From positions 248,001 through 312,000 of the forward strand of contig CAJZBQ010000005.1 in assembly GCA_914767885.1 (NCBI GenBank): 64,000 nt of DNA, read 5' to 3'. Made by a program: the position numbers and the translations under genes. The number at the start of each line of letters is the position of its first letter. Position 1 is the first letter of the stretch. Positions 12,501 to 23,372 of the stretch are shown here, piece by piece. The notes under the pieces are model-generated. The model did no database searches. It saw only the letters and a program-made list of their open reading frames with translations, and was not told the DNA's origin. The stretch is from Blepharisma stoltei (Eukaryota > Ciliophora > Heterotrichea > Heterotrichida > Blepharismidae).

Positions 12501-13739
12501 CAAGATAGAATGGTCAGGCATCAAATGCTTGATAATTATTCAAATGCTTTATTTTTTGGAACTCTTGTTGGGTTTTTCTGTAATTTTATTATGATGGCTA
12601 CAAATTTAGCAACTATGATTACTGAGGATCAAAATGCTTATAGTATAGCTGATTTTTGTTTTTATATTACGAAAACTATCCTTTTTGGATTAATTTTACT
12701 TACTATAAGGAGATTCTATCGGAAAAAATATTTTTCAATTATGCTTGAAGCCACTTATACAATGTCAATAATTGCAAAATTAATTATAGGATTCTATCAA
12801 ACTGAAATATCAGAAGAGCTTTCAACAGAAGCTTATTTATTTTTAATGTACTTTATTCTACTACAATGCACAGGATTATTTTTCAAAAATATTTTCGTGG
12901 TATCATTATTAGTAGTTATTTTTTGGATTATTTCACTATTTTTCTCAGGCCACGAGTTCCCAGTAGAAGAAGCTATTATAGTATTTGGGTTCACTTCAGT
13001 TGTGCAATTTGTGACATTTTACAGAGAAAGAAACCTCAGGATTTTTTTGGATATTGAAAACACATCACATAAAGAGCTTGAAAAAATTGAAGCTTTATTG
13101 ACTCAGATGATGCCTCCTCATGTGTTTCAAAACCTAAGAGAAGAAATCGCGATTACAGATAGCTTTAATAATGTAACTGTCCTATATGCTGATATTGCTG
13201 GGTTTACAGCTTGGTCTTCTAATAAAGAAGCTATAGAAGTCGTTGGGATGCTTTCAAACTTTTTCACACGGTTCGACAAGCTTTGTGTAGAGCACAACGT
13301 ATATAAAGTCCACACAATTGGAGATTGCTATGTCGCAATGGGTCTTAACGGCACTGATTTTGAAAGAAACCCATCCCAAGAGTGCTTAAATATCATAAAC
13401 TTCGCACACGCTCTATTAGAGACTATAGAAATCGTAAATGCCGATTCCTTTTTGAGCTTGAAAATGAGGATTGGGATCCATACAGGCAGTATAATCGGAG
13501 GGATTGCAGGAGCTACCATTATAAGATATGATATTTTTGGCTCTGATGTGATAATTGCGAATAAGATGGAAAGCAATGGAGTTCCAGGGTCAATTTGTGT
13601 GAGTGAAGATACCATGACGATTATTGAAAGCTATAAGCCAGGGATGTTCAAGTTTAATCGTCATCAGGATGTCCAGATACCCACAGCCGATAGAACAATA
13701 AAGACTTATCTTTTAGAAAAGGACGAAAATGTAGTTTAA
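6596..13739 (+). CDS. P4-ATPase/guanylyl cyclase fusion protein 1 (GC1)
   Basis: Predicted membrane guanylyl cyclase of the ciliate/apicomplexan type: an N-terminal flippase-like (P4-ATPase) half fused to a twelve-TM cyclase. The ATG is at 6596 (MSLPIKQTGDKLKPENWRV). The P4 start motif ISNEVRSANYTLWNLLPKNI is clear, and the phosphorylation motif DKTGT lies near residue 375. The usual actuator DGET-type loop is changed to NGEP, and the hinge GDGxND is changed to GDETSD, so transport activity is doubtful. C1 (about 1,390-1,620) has CDIDNFD, KIETVGN and NTASRM. C2 (about 1,885-2,090) has YADIAGFT but lacks the Asn/Arg pair (IIANKM). Three insertions (7871, 8287, 11590) must be removed; the result is 2,103 aa with TGA as Trp. 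Confidence 0.9.
7871..8069. mobile_element. IES with CATG pointer (199 bp)
   Basis: Flanked by CATG at 7871-7874 and 8070-8073. Joining gives ARAPLII-HAQSIKHNS. The spacing then matches the paralogous cyclase residue for residue (41 residues between conserved DDF and NF). An in-frame TAA at 8064-8066 and the frame of the downstream exon exclude TA-based borders. No terminal repeat is obvious. Confidence 0.8.
8287..8848. mobile_element. IES, family 1, pointer TAA (562 bp)
   Basis: A close copy of the element at 593-1161, with the same left hairpin, the same AT-rich interior and the same doubled motif at the right end. It is flanked by TAA at 8287-8289 and 8849-8851. Excision gives LGIKL-RKKTSQIYD, which aligns with the paralogue's LGIELIKRTKRGYK. 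Confidence 0.93.
11590..11660. mobile_element. Short IES, pointer TATA (71 bp)
   Basis: Breaks the C1 cyclase domain of GC1. TATA occurs at 11590-11593 and 11661-11664. Removal gives KDGIRY-IAEDQGVV, matching KDGIRYITEDQGVV in GC2. Without removal the frame shifts and ends about 70 codons later, which could be mistaken for a broken gene. Confidence 0.9.
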
Positions 13740-14328
13740 ACTTGCGCTGTTGTAAACTAATAAGTTATTTTTATATAATCAGTAATAAGTAATCGTGAAG
13801 AATTAAAATGAATAAAGTTTTATGAGCACTCAGCTTATTGCTATAAGTCAAGTTTTAATGTTTTGTAAAGTATGCGAAATATTTTAAGTGAATTTAGCAA
13901 TGGAGTCTAATAATTGTAAATTTTTGATTGCAAAAATACTGTATGGGCCATTTTGGACTTTTTCTCATAAAATTTCCATCAATTTACCAATTGGGTATTC
14001 AGGTAGATCACTATAATATAGGATCATACTTTTTTGGTAAATTGTCACTTTACTGACAATCCAGGAGAAGCTGACTATGGCAGCAGCTTTCAGGAAAAAA
14101 TTATTTGGAAAAGATATTTAATGACTTCTCCTATAAAAAATATTAAACATCCATCACAGATCTTAAAATCGAGAAAATCGTTTCTTTAAATTAATTCACA
14201 TAATAATCATTCTCAGCTTTTATCTCTAATTGCTATCACCGCCTCACCAGTAACCAGCCAGACCCTACAGAAGCTATCCCACTTCATTAATTTGATTTTG
14301 AATAAAATAGGTTTCACATAATAAAATA
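13740..14328. other. Intergenic spacer between the two cyclase genes
   Basis: About 590 bp of AT-rich DNA. I see no gene, repeat family or IES terminus in it. Confidence 0.6.
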
Positions 14329-17300
14329 ATGAGCTTAACCTTAAGACAGCCACTTGGAAGCATTAAAGCTGAAAACTGACGTGTTATACATTTGCTATCA
14401 AATAAGACAAATTCATTTCGCTCCATTAGCAATGAGTATAATACAGCTAGATATACTCTTTGAAACCTAATTCCCAAGAACATCTTTAATCAATTTCAAA
14501 ATGCATGATATCTTTGGTTTCTCTTTATTTCCATTCTGCAGCTTTATGTATCACCTAATAGCGCTTGAAGTTCGGGAATCGTTGTCCCATTCTTAGTTTT
14601 GATTTTTTTGATTCTTGTCACAGATGGTTATTACGACCTGCACAAACACAAGTACGATTATATGGTAAACAATAAAATTTATGCTTTTTTAGGAGAATAT
14701 ACTGATTTTTAAATATAAATAAATTTTTTTTTTTTTTTTTTGAAAAAAATATATCATGTATGAGATGGAAGTAATTTTTCTATTAAAAAAAGCAAGGACA
14801 TAAGAATTGGCGAAATCATAAAGCTCAGAGAAAATGAGTATTGCCCAGTTAATATTTTGCTGCTTTGTGCTAAAGATGGGGAATCTGAAATTTATGTCGA
14901 TGTCGCAAAAGTCATAGGAGAAGCAAGCTTTGACTCAAAAAAGCCAGTCAAAGAGACCATGGAGTTTTCAAAAGAAACAGACGAAATTGGAACAATTCCT
15001 TTGATGAGCAGAATCAATGCGACAATCAAAATTCCAGAACGAATGAGTCACAGCGAGTTTAAAGGGTCTATAAGGCTGGAATCAAACCCGAAGTCGACGT
15101 CACTTTCCTTGTCCAACTGCATATTTAAAGGCTCAAAATTAATCGGCGTGGAATGAGTATTAGGGGTTGTCATGTACGTTAACGAAAACCCTATCTACAA
15201 GCAGCAGTTTTTTGAAAGTATGTCAGTTTATCGAAGCAAAGCTAACAAAATTGTGGTCTTTAGCGTTATTTTTGCATTTGTAATTATAGCTATAAGCCTT
15301 ATTTACAATTCAGAGAAATCATATGATTTCGATAGTGGTCATACTGAATTTTGTCTGAGTACAATAACTTTGTATAGCTATATGCTGCCGATCTCTTTAT
15401 TTATACTGCTAAGATCAATAAAAGCAATACAGTCTACAAGATTGAGAAAAAATCATAACATTATGCTGACTTCTTTAAAAGGCAGCGAAGACCTAGGACA
15501 AATTGAATATATCCTTACTGATAAAACTGGGACTGTCACTAATGGGGATATACAGCTTAAAACTTGTGTAGTCGATAACGAAACTTATACGAGGGACGAC
15601 GATTTTAATCAGCCGTTCTCTATTGAAGCAGGAGTTATGAGTCTTGGGTCTGATTATGGGGACCAGCTAGTTATACCTGATGGTGCTCCTGTAAATACTT
15701 CAAGGGTGTTTAAAAATTTTATTGACTTAAAGCACGAGTTCAGCTCCCATGGAGTCACGAACTCAATATACTACCATTTCGTAATGTGTATGGTAATGTG
15801 CAACAGCGGCTACATGAGAAGTGACAAATCCTTCAGTCCTGTCTCAATTGAAGAAAAAGCCATCATTGAAACCTGCAAAGAGCTTGGGATTGAGCTCATC
15901 AAAAGAACTAAGCGTGGCTACAAATTAATTGTCCTTGACGAAGAAGTTAAGCTAAAAGTCATCGGCTTTCAAAGGCGTTCTCATATAGTAACAAAATCCA
16001 GGATAGTCGTAAAAAATCCTCAGACTGGAAAGTCAGTCCTTTATGTGAGCGGGTCCAGAGAAAGTATGCTGAAAATGTTCTCGTCGTCTGCTGATGAAGA
16101 CACTGATTATATCACTGAGTCCATAAATAACGCAGACACCGCAAATAAAAAAATTATTTTACTTGGGTATAGAGATTTGACTGAAAAAGAATGCGAGGAT
16201 TTTGAAATCAGCTACCATAATTCTAGACTGCTGCCTGTTATTAGTGAAGAAAAGATTGAAGACTTGTTTACTCAGCTTGAAAAAGAAGTGAAGTATTTAG
16301 GAGCGATTGGGCTTGAAGAAACGGTTCTGGAAGAAACAAAAGACGCGATTTCTGCACTGCAGAAAGCAGAGATTAAGCTGTGAATGCTGAGCGGGGATAA
16401 TGAAGAAAATACGATATGTGCAGCATTTGCGTCAGGGATTTTAGATCCTAATGTAAATGTGGCACAGCTGACTAACGTAGCCTTATAATTAAATATGGCA
16501 TCTTAGAGTTTCGCATAGGCTACGCTGACTTCCTTCGAGCACGTATTTAATTATATCTGGCAAGGTTTTGCCACCCCAGAATTGGACAGCAATCATATCT
16601 AAACTATTCTTGGCGTATCAGAGCCTAGCCCAAGTCAGTTTTCAACGATGAATTTTACCTCAAGAGTAAGGGTGGCACTAAGTTGAAAATGGGCCGCCCA
16701 GCAATGTCTACAGGCATACCTAGACCAGCTGGCACTTCGCCGACATGAAACCAGGAATTACGTCCTGGGCTACGTGCTTTCCCTTTTTTCCTAGAGCCTC
16801 AAGCAAGGCCGCGCAAATCATAAGATTGCCCACTTAACACTGGAGCTGAAAGGAAGGAGGAGACACTGCCGTCTTTTGTGGAAGACACGTTCGCAAAGCG
16901 GTTGAATCTCTGTATCGAAATCCTCGGCAACTTCGTAAAAATTAGGGCGAGAGCCTACTGCTAATAAGCTAAATTAAGACTAACATAACCTCTTCATTTG
17001 ACTGTACTATTGAAATGATCGACCTTATCAAGCTGCATTTTTATCAAAAAACTACTACAACTGCAAACGACAACACTTCTATGTGTATCCCTTCAGACGA
17101 AGAAGATCCAGACACTAAATCTCCTCCTCCTATTTTTCCAGCTCGCCGTAAGCGAACTGGTGCTGGCACTTTTATTTCGAAAATGTCACAAATAAACTTG
17201 TCAGTCCCTCCTCACCGTTCTTTTAAGCGAAGAAGCAAATCAAGCCGGCGGTCGATGAACCCTGCTGTTTTATCAAATATGCCCAAAACTCAGCTAGAGT

Positions 17301-20300
17301 CGCCTTTATCAAGCCCAATAGATGCAGATACCGTTCATTTTGTGCTTTCTATTGATAGAAGTGGGGTGCTGTTCGGAATGAGCACTGAGGAAAACCGTAA
17401 ATATTTTGCAACCATTATATGTGCAGCCGAGTGCATTGTTTTCCATTCTCTGCTGCCTGAAGATAAAGTCAGGATCGTGAAGTTCTTAGCTCCTTCTCCT
17501 TCCGTGAACAAACAAAAGCATTGGAAAAATCCCTATTTTATGGATAAATAATAAACAATATTTTATTATAAAAATTTTTACTATAAAATAATTTAATATA
17601 TAAGTTGTTAATGAAATTTTAGCTTATTCTGTTGAATTTTAACGGCTTGCATAAATATTGAATATAAAATTAATTTTTACTTTTAAATTCTTGTGAATTT
17701 TAAGTTTTTTAAATTTTTTTATATAAATTTAAAAAAAAAATTAATGAGCGAAGAGTAAGGGAAAGAGTCTCATATAAGCCAATTATTTTAGCAATTGGAG
17801 ATGGGGCTAGTGACTGAGGAATGATACAGCAAGCCCACGTAGGAGTTGGGATTGTAGGCTGTGCAAGTGAGTATTCAGGAAATGTATCACTGAGAAGGTT
17901 TTCTCAGTTAAAAGAGCTCCTGCTTTGCCAAGGACATACAATGATGGTAAACATTTCTAAAGTGTTGTGTATGACATATTTCATGGGCTATTTGGCTTCT
18001 TTTGTGATGTTTTTCTATTGTAACGCAGAAGGATCTTGATGTAGAGAATTTTTTGATAGAAAGCTGATCCACTATTATTTTTTTATGATCACTTTTCTTC
18101 CTATACTGGCAAATGGGGTTTTTGATGAAGAGTTATCAAGACATCAGATTGATAAAAATCCAAAAATTTATAGGGCAACTTTTTTCCACTCAGCATCTTG
18201 GATCAGCTACTTTAAAACTGTGATAACTGCGTTTATATATGCAGTCATTATTTATTTCCCAACGTATTCGATACAGACTGCTATTAATGATAGAGGGTTT
18301 ACTGACAATGCGGCTGTTATTGAAATCACTGTCTATTTTGCAACTGTGGGAGCTTCGTGGCTTTATATCATTATAGAAACAAAATCTGTGAGTAAGTGGA
18401 CTGTTGGATCTTTAATACTGTCATTAGTATCTCTTATTATTTATGTAAATACAGCCTTTGAAGATGATGGAAATTACCATTATGGGGTTCTAGACATGCT
18501 TTATAGCAGCCCTATGTTGATTCTCTATATGTTTATGGCTCCTCTTGTCTGTTTTGCGTTTAATCTCTCATTCAAACTTGCTAAAACTTTATTCAGTCCT
18601 GATATTTTTAGCATTATAAGAGCTAAAAAAGAGTTTAAACTCAGCATGAGTATACTTCCAAGGCTTCATCAATTCAAAAATAAGCTTGAATCTATTTACA
18701 GACGATCAGGAATAATCCACCACTCCTATGACTCTTTTGAAATTAATCCATTTACTTTAAGATTCAGATCTCAGCAGGTCGAAAAAGAGTTCCAAGTGTA
18801 TTCTTCTCATAACTCAAATAATATCAGAGCTCTGCTTGTCTTTGTGTTTATTTCCTATCTGATTTCTTGCATATATGAATACTTCGACGTTGACCATTCT
18901 GATGCTTATTTAATTTATCTTACAATTACCCTTAGCTCTTATTTGATTTTTGTATCGATTTCGTTGACTCATTTATTTCCGATGTATTGTAAGGAATTAA
19001 TATTGACGACCCTTGTGGGTTAGTCTAAACAAAGAATTATTTTTCAACTCCCTCCAAAAATCTATAAAAATGATTGTAATTTTTAAAAAAAATATAAACA
19101 TTTATTTTAGAAATTTTTCAAAAGTCGGTTGAAAAAGTAAACGATGTTTGAAAGCATCAAAAACAGAGGAAAAATTACATATAAAATTCTATATTCTATC
19201 TAGACTAAGCAAATTTAAGCAGAGAGTTCAAGATAGGATTTTATAATAAACAGTAAATATTGTATACTAACAAATAGCAAACAATATCGACTAAATGAAT
19301 TTAAGAGTGACATGATTCCTTAAAGCCTCATTTTTAAGCTTTCTGAGAGGGTAATGTTTTATTTTGTAGAATCCTTTCAAACCAAAAATTGACTCATCCA
19401 AGTATGAAAATTAGAAGCGTTTGCATAGAATATAGCGAGCAGAAAGTAACTTTATAATAAGGATTATCCATATCGATAATTCCTTCTATATCATATATAC
19501 ATAAAAATTATTTAATTTGTGAAAATCTATTACACACATAAATTTGGAGATAAACCATCATGATAGAAAGCATCTTTGATCAATAAAATAATGCTCTGGA
19601 TATCTGATAATTCCCATATAATAGATAATTGCAATATTTTTATAAATTTCATTATGGAAAAATTTTTCAATGCAGAACTTGAGCAGATTAAATGGCATTA
19701 AAACAGCTTTTGTATGTATGAATATAGATATATGAACAAATAGTTTCTGTCGTTTCCACTCTTCATACCAATAAAATCATTTTGAAAATTACAGTCATTT
19801 TATAGGTTTCGGATTGAAAAAGTGCACTTTTTTTAACCTGACTTACCCTTGTATTTAATATTGGCATTATTTACGTAAATGCTTTTGCGTTCCATAAGTA
19901 TCAAATGACTATTTATTTATACTGGTCACCTATATATCTGCTTGGGGCAAGTGGAGGAATTTGAATAGAAATGACTACCATTTGCTTGATCAGCTGGGGG
20001 TGCTTATTCGGGCTTGTTTTGTCAGATAACTGCACTTTATATTCAGGCTCTGACAATCGAGCCATTTTTGCAATAGAAACAATTTCTATTTATTTAGCAA
20101 TGTGTATAATCTCAGCTATACGAGGCTACTCCGCTTCAAAAACCAAAAGAATCCGATGGACACTCATCAAAAAAGTTGAAGGCGAAATAGAAAAATCTGA
20201 ACAGGTTTTAAGCTTTGTCCTGCCTGCATTCGTAAGGAAAAGGGTAAAAGATGGGATCAGATACATTACTGAGGACCAAGGGGTGGTATCTGTGCTTTTT

Positions 20301-22717
20301 TGTGATATAGACGACTTTGAAAATATCATCACAAACTACCCGAGCAGCGAAACTGCCCAGTTTCTTGATGAGGTTTATAAAAAATTCGATACCATTTGTG
20401 AACAAACTGGCGTCACCAAAATAGAAACCGTAGGAAACGTGTATATGGCCTGTGCAGGCCTTAAAGATAGCGAGGCAGAGCTTCCTTCGTATTTTCGAAA
20501 CATATCTCACGCAAGACGTACAATAGAAATGGGATTAAAAATTCTCAGTACAGTAGAAAAAATTTATCTGGGCAAAGGAGAGCCGCTAAGAGTAAACATC
20601 GGGATTCACACAGGGCCAGTGACAGCTGGGGTTGTCGGCTACCACAAGCCTCAGTTTTCGCTTGTGGGGGATACAGTCAATACTGCAAGCAGAATGGCTT
20701 CGACATTAAAAGACCCAAGCATGATTCAAATTTCAGAAAGCACCCTGAAGGACCTTGACGATAAGTCAGGGTTGAATTTTATTAAGCAATCTGTGGATAT
20801 CAAAGGAAAAGGAAACATGAATACCATTCTTGTCAGCCTAAATAAGTCTCCAGAAACCACTACGAGGGAAAACGAGCCTCTGCTGCCCGCAATTCATTCA
20901 AATGTAAGCAGTCCTGAGCTGAAAGCGATCAGAGTCCGAAACAGCTTGCAAATTGAAATGAATGACGCCCCGACTTATTCTCCATTATCGTCAACGATCT
21001 ATACTGAGTGCAAGTCAACTGATTTTCAAGCGTTTAATCCTCACAAGCAAGGCCGGAAATTCAACTTTATGCAGATTTGTCCGTTTAATTACCATGAAAG
21101 TTTGCAAGATAAAGAGCTGAGGACTCAAATGTTGAAAAATTATTCTTTTACGATCTTTGGAGGGTTCATTATTTGTTGCTGTATAAACTGGATCCTATTT
21201 GGGACAAATCTGGCTGCAATGCTTGCAAATAAAGATGATTTTTATAAGCAGCTGGATTTTGGCACTTATACGTTTGAGGCGATATTTTTTACTATTCCAT
21301 TGGTGGTTATTAAGAAGCTGTATAAAAATAAATCATTTGGAGTTATATTAGAAATCACCTGTGTCCAAGCAATCATCATTATATTGATTATGGAGTTTTG
21401 GGACCCTTTTAAAAGTGACCAAATCTCGGCGAATGAATATTTATACCTTATGTATTTTATCCTACTTCAATGCACTGGTCTTTTTTTCAAAAATTTAGTG
21501 ATGGTTTCTTTATCTTTAGCTGTCTTCTGGATAATTGCAATCAATCTAAACGGCTCCTCTTACCCATTTGAGTTAACTGTATTTGCCATATTTTATACAT
21601 TTATAATCCAATTTATAGCTCATTACCGTGAAAAAAACCTTAAAAAATTCTTACAGCCCCTCTTTAAATTGGAATAAAAAATCCTGTTCCAATTTTTTTT
21701 GTTTTAAATTTTAAATAATTTATTTTTCTCTATTAAGAAATTTTAAAAAATTTAAATAATAAAAATTAAACACAATAATTGGATTTTAATTTATTATTAA
21801 ATAATTAATTTATAAAATTTAATAGATTAAGCGTTAAAATTGTTTAAATAATGTTCTACTCGCACTTTTTACGTTAAATTAGGTCAAAACTATATTTATA
21901 TAAAAATTAATATTTTCATCTATTAAATTTTCCTATCAAGAAACACATTATTTTCCAATTTACAAGAAATTAAATTACCAAAAAATGGGAAAACTTACCT
22001 ATATTTTGTCCAATTTTAAGGGTGGGCGAGTTAGAAATAGAAGAAAGCTCCAACAAAGAGCTCGAAAAAATTGAAGCTTTACTGACCCAAATGATGCCAT
22101 CTCATGTATTTGAAAACCTTCGCGAAGAAAAAGCTACAGCAGACACATTCTCCAATGTAACTATTTTATATGCAGACATCGTCGGCTTTACAGCTTGGTC
22201 TTCCAATAAAGACTCCAAAGAAGTTGTAGGCATGCTATCTGAGTTTTTTACTAGATTTGACAAACTATGTGTAGAGAACAACATCTATAAAGTCCACACC
22301 ATTGGAGACTGCTACGTCGCAATGAGTTTAAATGGGATTGATTTCGAAAGAAATCCTTCCCAAGAGTGCTTAAACGTCATAAATTTCGCCCAGTCTTTAC
22401 TTGATACTATTGATATGGTAAATACCGAGCTCATGCTGAATTTGTCAATGAGGATTGGGATTCATACAGGCAGCATTATTGGAGGAATTGCTGGTGCCAC
22501 AATAGTGAGATATGACATATATGGAGCTGATGTGCTTATTGCGAATAAAATGGAAAGCAATGGGGTTCCTGGATCTATTGCAGTGAGCGAAGACACGATG
22601 ACTTTAATTGAAAGCTACAAGCCTGGGATGTTTGACTTTGAATTCCATAAAGAAGTAGCTATTCCTTCTATCAATAGGACAATAAATGCATATATTTTGC
22701 AAGCAAATGTGAAATAA
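14329..22717 (+). CDS. P4-ATPase/guanylyl cyclase fusion protein 2 (GC2)
   Basis: Tandem paralogue of GC1 with the same architecture. The ATG is at 14329 (MSLTLRQPLGSIKAENWRV), followed by a flippase-like half with ILTDKTGTVTNG, a hinge motif closer to the family (GDGASDWGMIQ), and an actuator loop changed to IGEASFDSKKP. Then come TM blocks and C1 (SVLFCDIDDFEN, KIETVGN, NTASRM) and C2 (YADIVGFTAWSS, IANKMESNG, again lacking the Asn/Arg pair). The Glu in KIETVGN is the guanine-type residue of cyclases. Five insertions (14680, 16470, 17487, 19009, 21651; 72, 508, 269, 836 and 380 bp) must be removed, giving 2,107 aa. None shares a site with GC1's three. Confidence 0.9.
14680..14751. mobile_element. 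Short IES, pointer TAT (72 bp)
   Basis: TAT at 14680-14682 and 14752-14754. The segment contains stop codons and an 18-nt T-run. Removal gives VNNKIY-HVWDGSNFSIKKSK, matching VNNKEYLVCDGFNFVLKKSK of GC1 without gaps. Confidence 0.9.
16470..16977 (+). mobile_element. SINE-like retroposon in GC2 exon (diverged copy, 508 bp unit)
   Basis: Starts after a target duplication GACTAACGTAGCCT (16470-16483), repeated with two changes as GACTAACATAACCT (16978-16991). The body shares with the elements at 39761, 45428 and 46371 the head 'aaatatggc', the core 'tatatctggcaaggttttgcca' at about 16550 and 'agcctagcccaagtc' at about 16622. Excision keeping the right copy gives VAQLTN-ITSSFDCT, aligning with SKISNITSPWDCT in GC1. 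Confidence 0.85.
17487..17755. mobile_element. IES, family 2 (269 bp), TA-containing pointer
   Basis: Borders TTAG at 17486-17489 and GTAAG at 17755-17759, sharing TA. The left end 'ctccttccgtgaacaaac' and the family core are recognisable. Removal gives RIVKFL-RERVSYKPI, which aligns with ITRFLRYRFSYDPI of GC1. Confidence 0.88.
19009..19844. mobile_element. 836-bp TIR element with 8-bp target duplication
   Basis: Flanked by ACCCTTGT at 19009-19016 and 19845-19852. The ends are imperfect inverted repeats of roughly 70 bp: GGTTA near each end, then TTTTTCAA, then 'ctataaaaatgattgtaattttt' versus the reverse of 'aattacagtcattttatag'. No transposase frame is visible. Removal gives ELILTTLV-FNIGIIYVN in GC2. 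An 8-bp duplication is typical of hAT-like DNA transposons, but that assignment is only a guess. Confidence 0.8.
21651..22030. mobile_element. IES, pointer TTA (380 bp), C-rich termini with CCAATTT hairpin
   Basis: TTA at 21651-21653 and 22031-22033. The left terminus 'cagcccctctttaaattggaa' is inverted at the right end ('ccaattttaagggtgggcgag'). The left end also folds back ('aaattggaat..ttccaattt'). Removal gives KNLKKFL-EIEESSNKELEKI, aligning with GC1 RIFLDIENTSHKELEKI. Confidence 0.88.
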
Positions 22718-22784
22718 TAAATTAACTTGAAAAATTCAAGCATAATTTAGATAAAAAGACTTTTAAGAGCATTTTATTTAAAAA

Positions 22785-23297
22785 ATGGAAATAAAGGTGC
22801 TGGCTGGGGTATTAGTTTTGACAGTGCTAGTTATATGTAGGATGTTCTCCTATGTGAGGCCATCTATAATTATGCAAACTCTTGAAATTGTGGCTTATGC
22901 TATTTGTGCGTTTATTTTGTTGTATTCAAAATTTACTAGAGTAAAGGTGATTAAAATCAAGCCCAAGTCTGAAAAAATTTTTATGAATCATGAAATTTGT
23001 GAAGAAAATGAGCCTAGAAGAGTAGTGAAATCTAGTTCGCCAAGAAAAATTGAAAAACAAGAAATAACACAACATTCTAAGCAGGAAGAGTTAAAGAACT
23101 TTAAAGTTTTTCCTGAATATGATCCAATTCGTGTTCCATCTCTTATAAATGGCTTTAGCTCTGAAATGGGGCATAAAGACATATACATTAGAAGAGCCCC
23201 GAAAAGCATTCCCAGGCATGTCATAAGTATATGGTGCTTCAAATACTCATGGTGAGCCAAATTCTGATCAGACCTGATTATGAGCACAGGCTGCTAG
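22785..23297 (+). CDS. Small membrane protein, hypothetical
   Basis: About 170 aa with TGA read as Trp, ending at TAG 23295-23297. The N-terminus has two hydrophobic segments (VLAGVLVLTVLVICRMF and IVAYAICAFILLYSKF). A basic and polar tail with PSLINGFSSEMGHKDIYIRR and an aromatic C-terminus (YSWWAKFWSDL) follow. It starts only 67 bp after GC2. No family recognised. If the TGA were a stop the protein would end 13 codons earlier. Confidence 0.6.
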
Positions 23298-23372
23298 TCA
23301 AACTGAAATTTGATTCACTATGGGTTTTTGGAGCAGCAAATACCTATAAGTGTTTCAGCACTCTCTTAAGGC

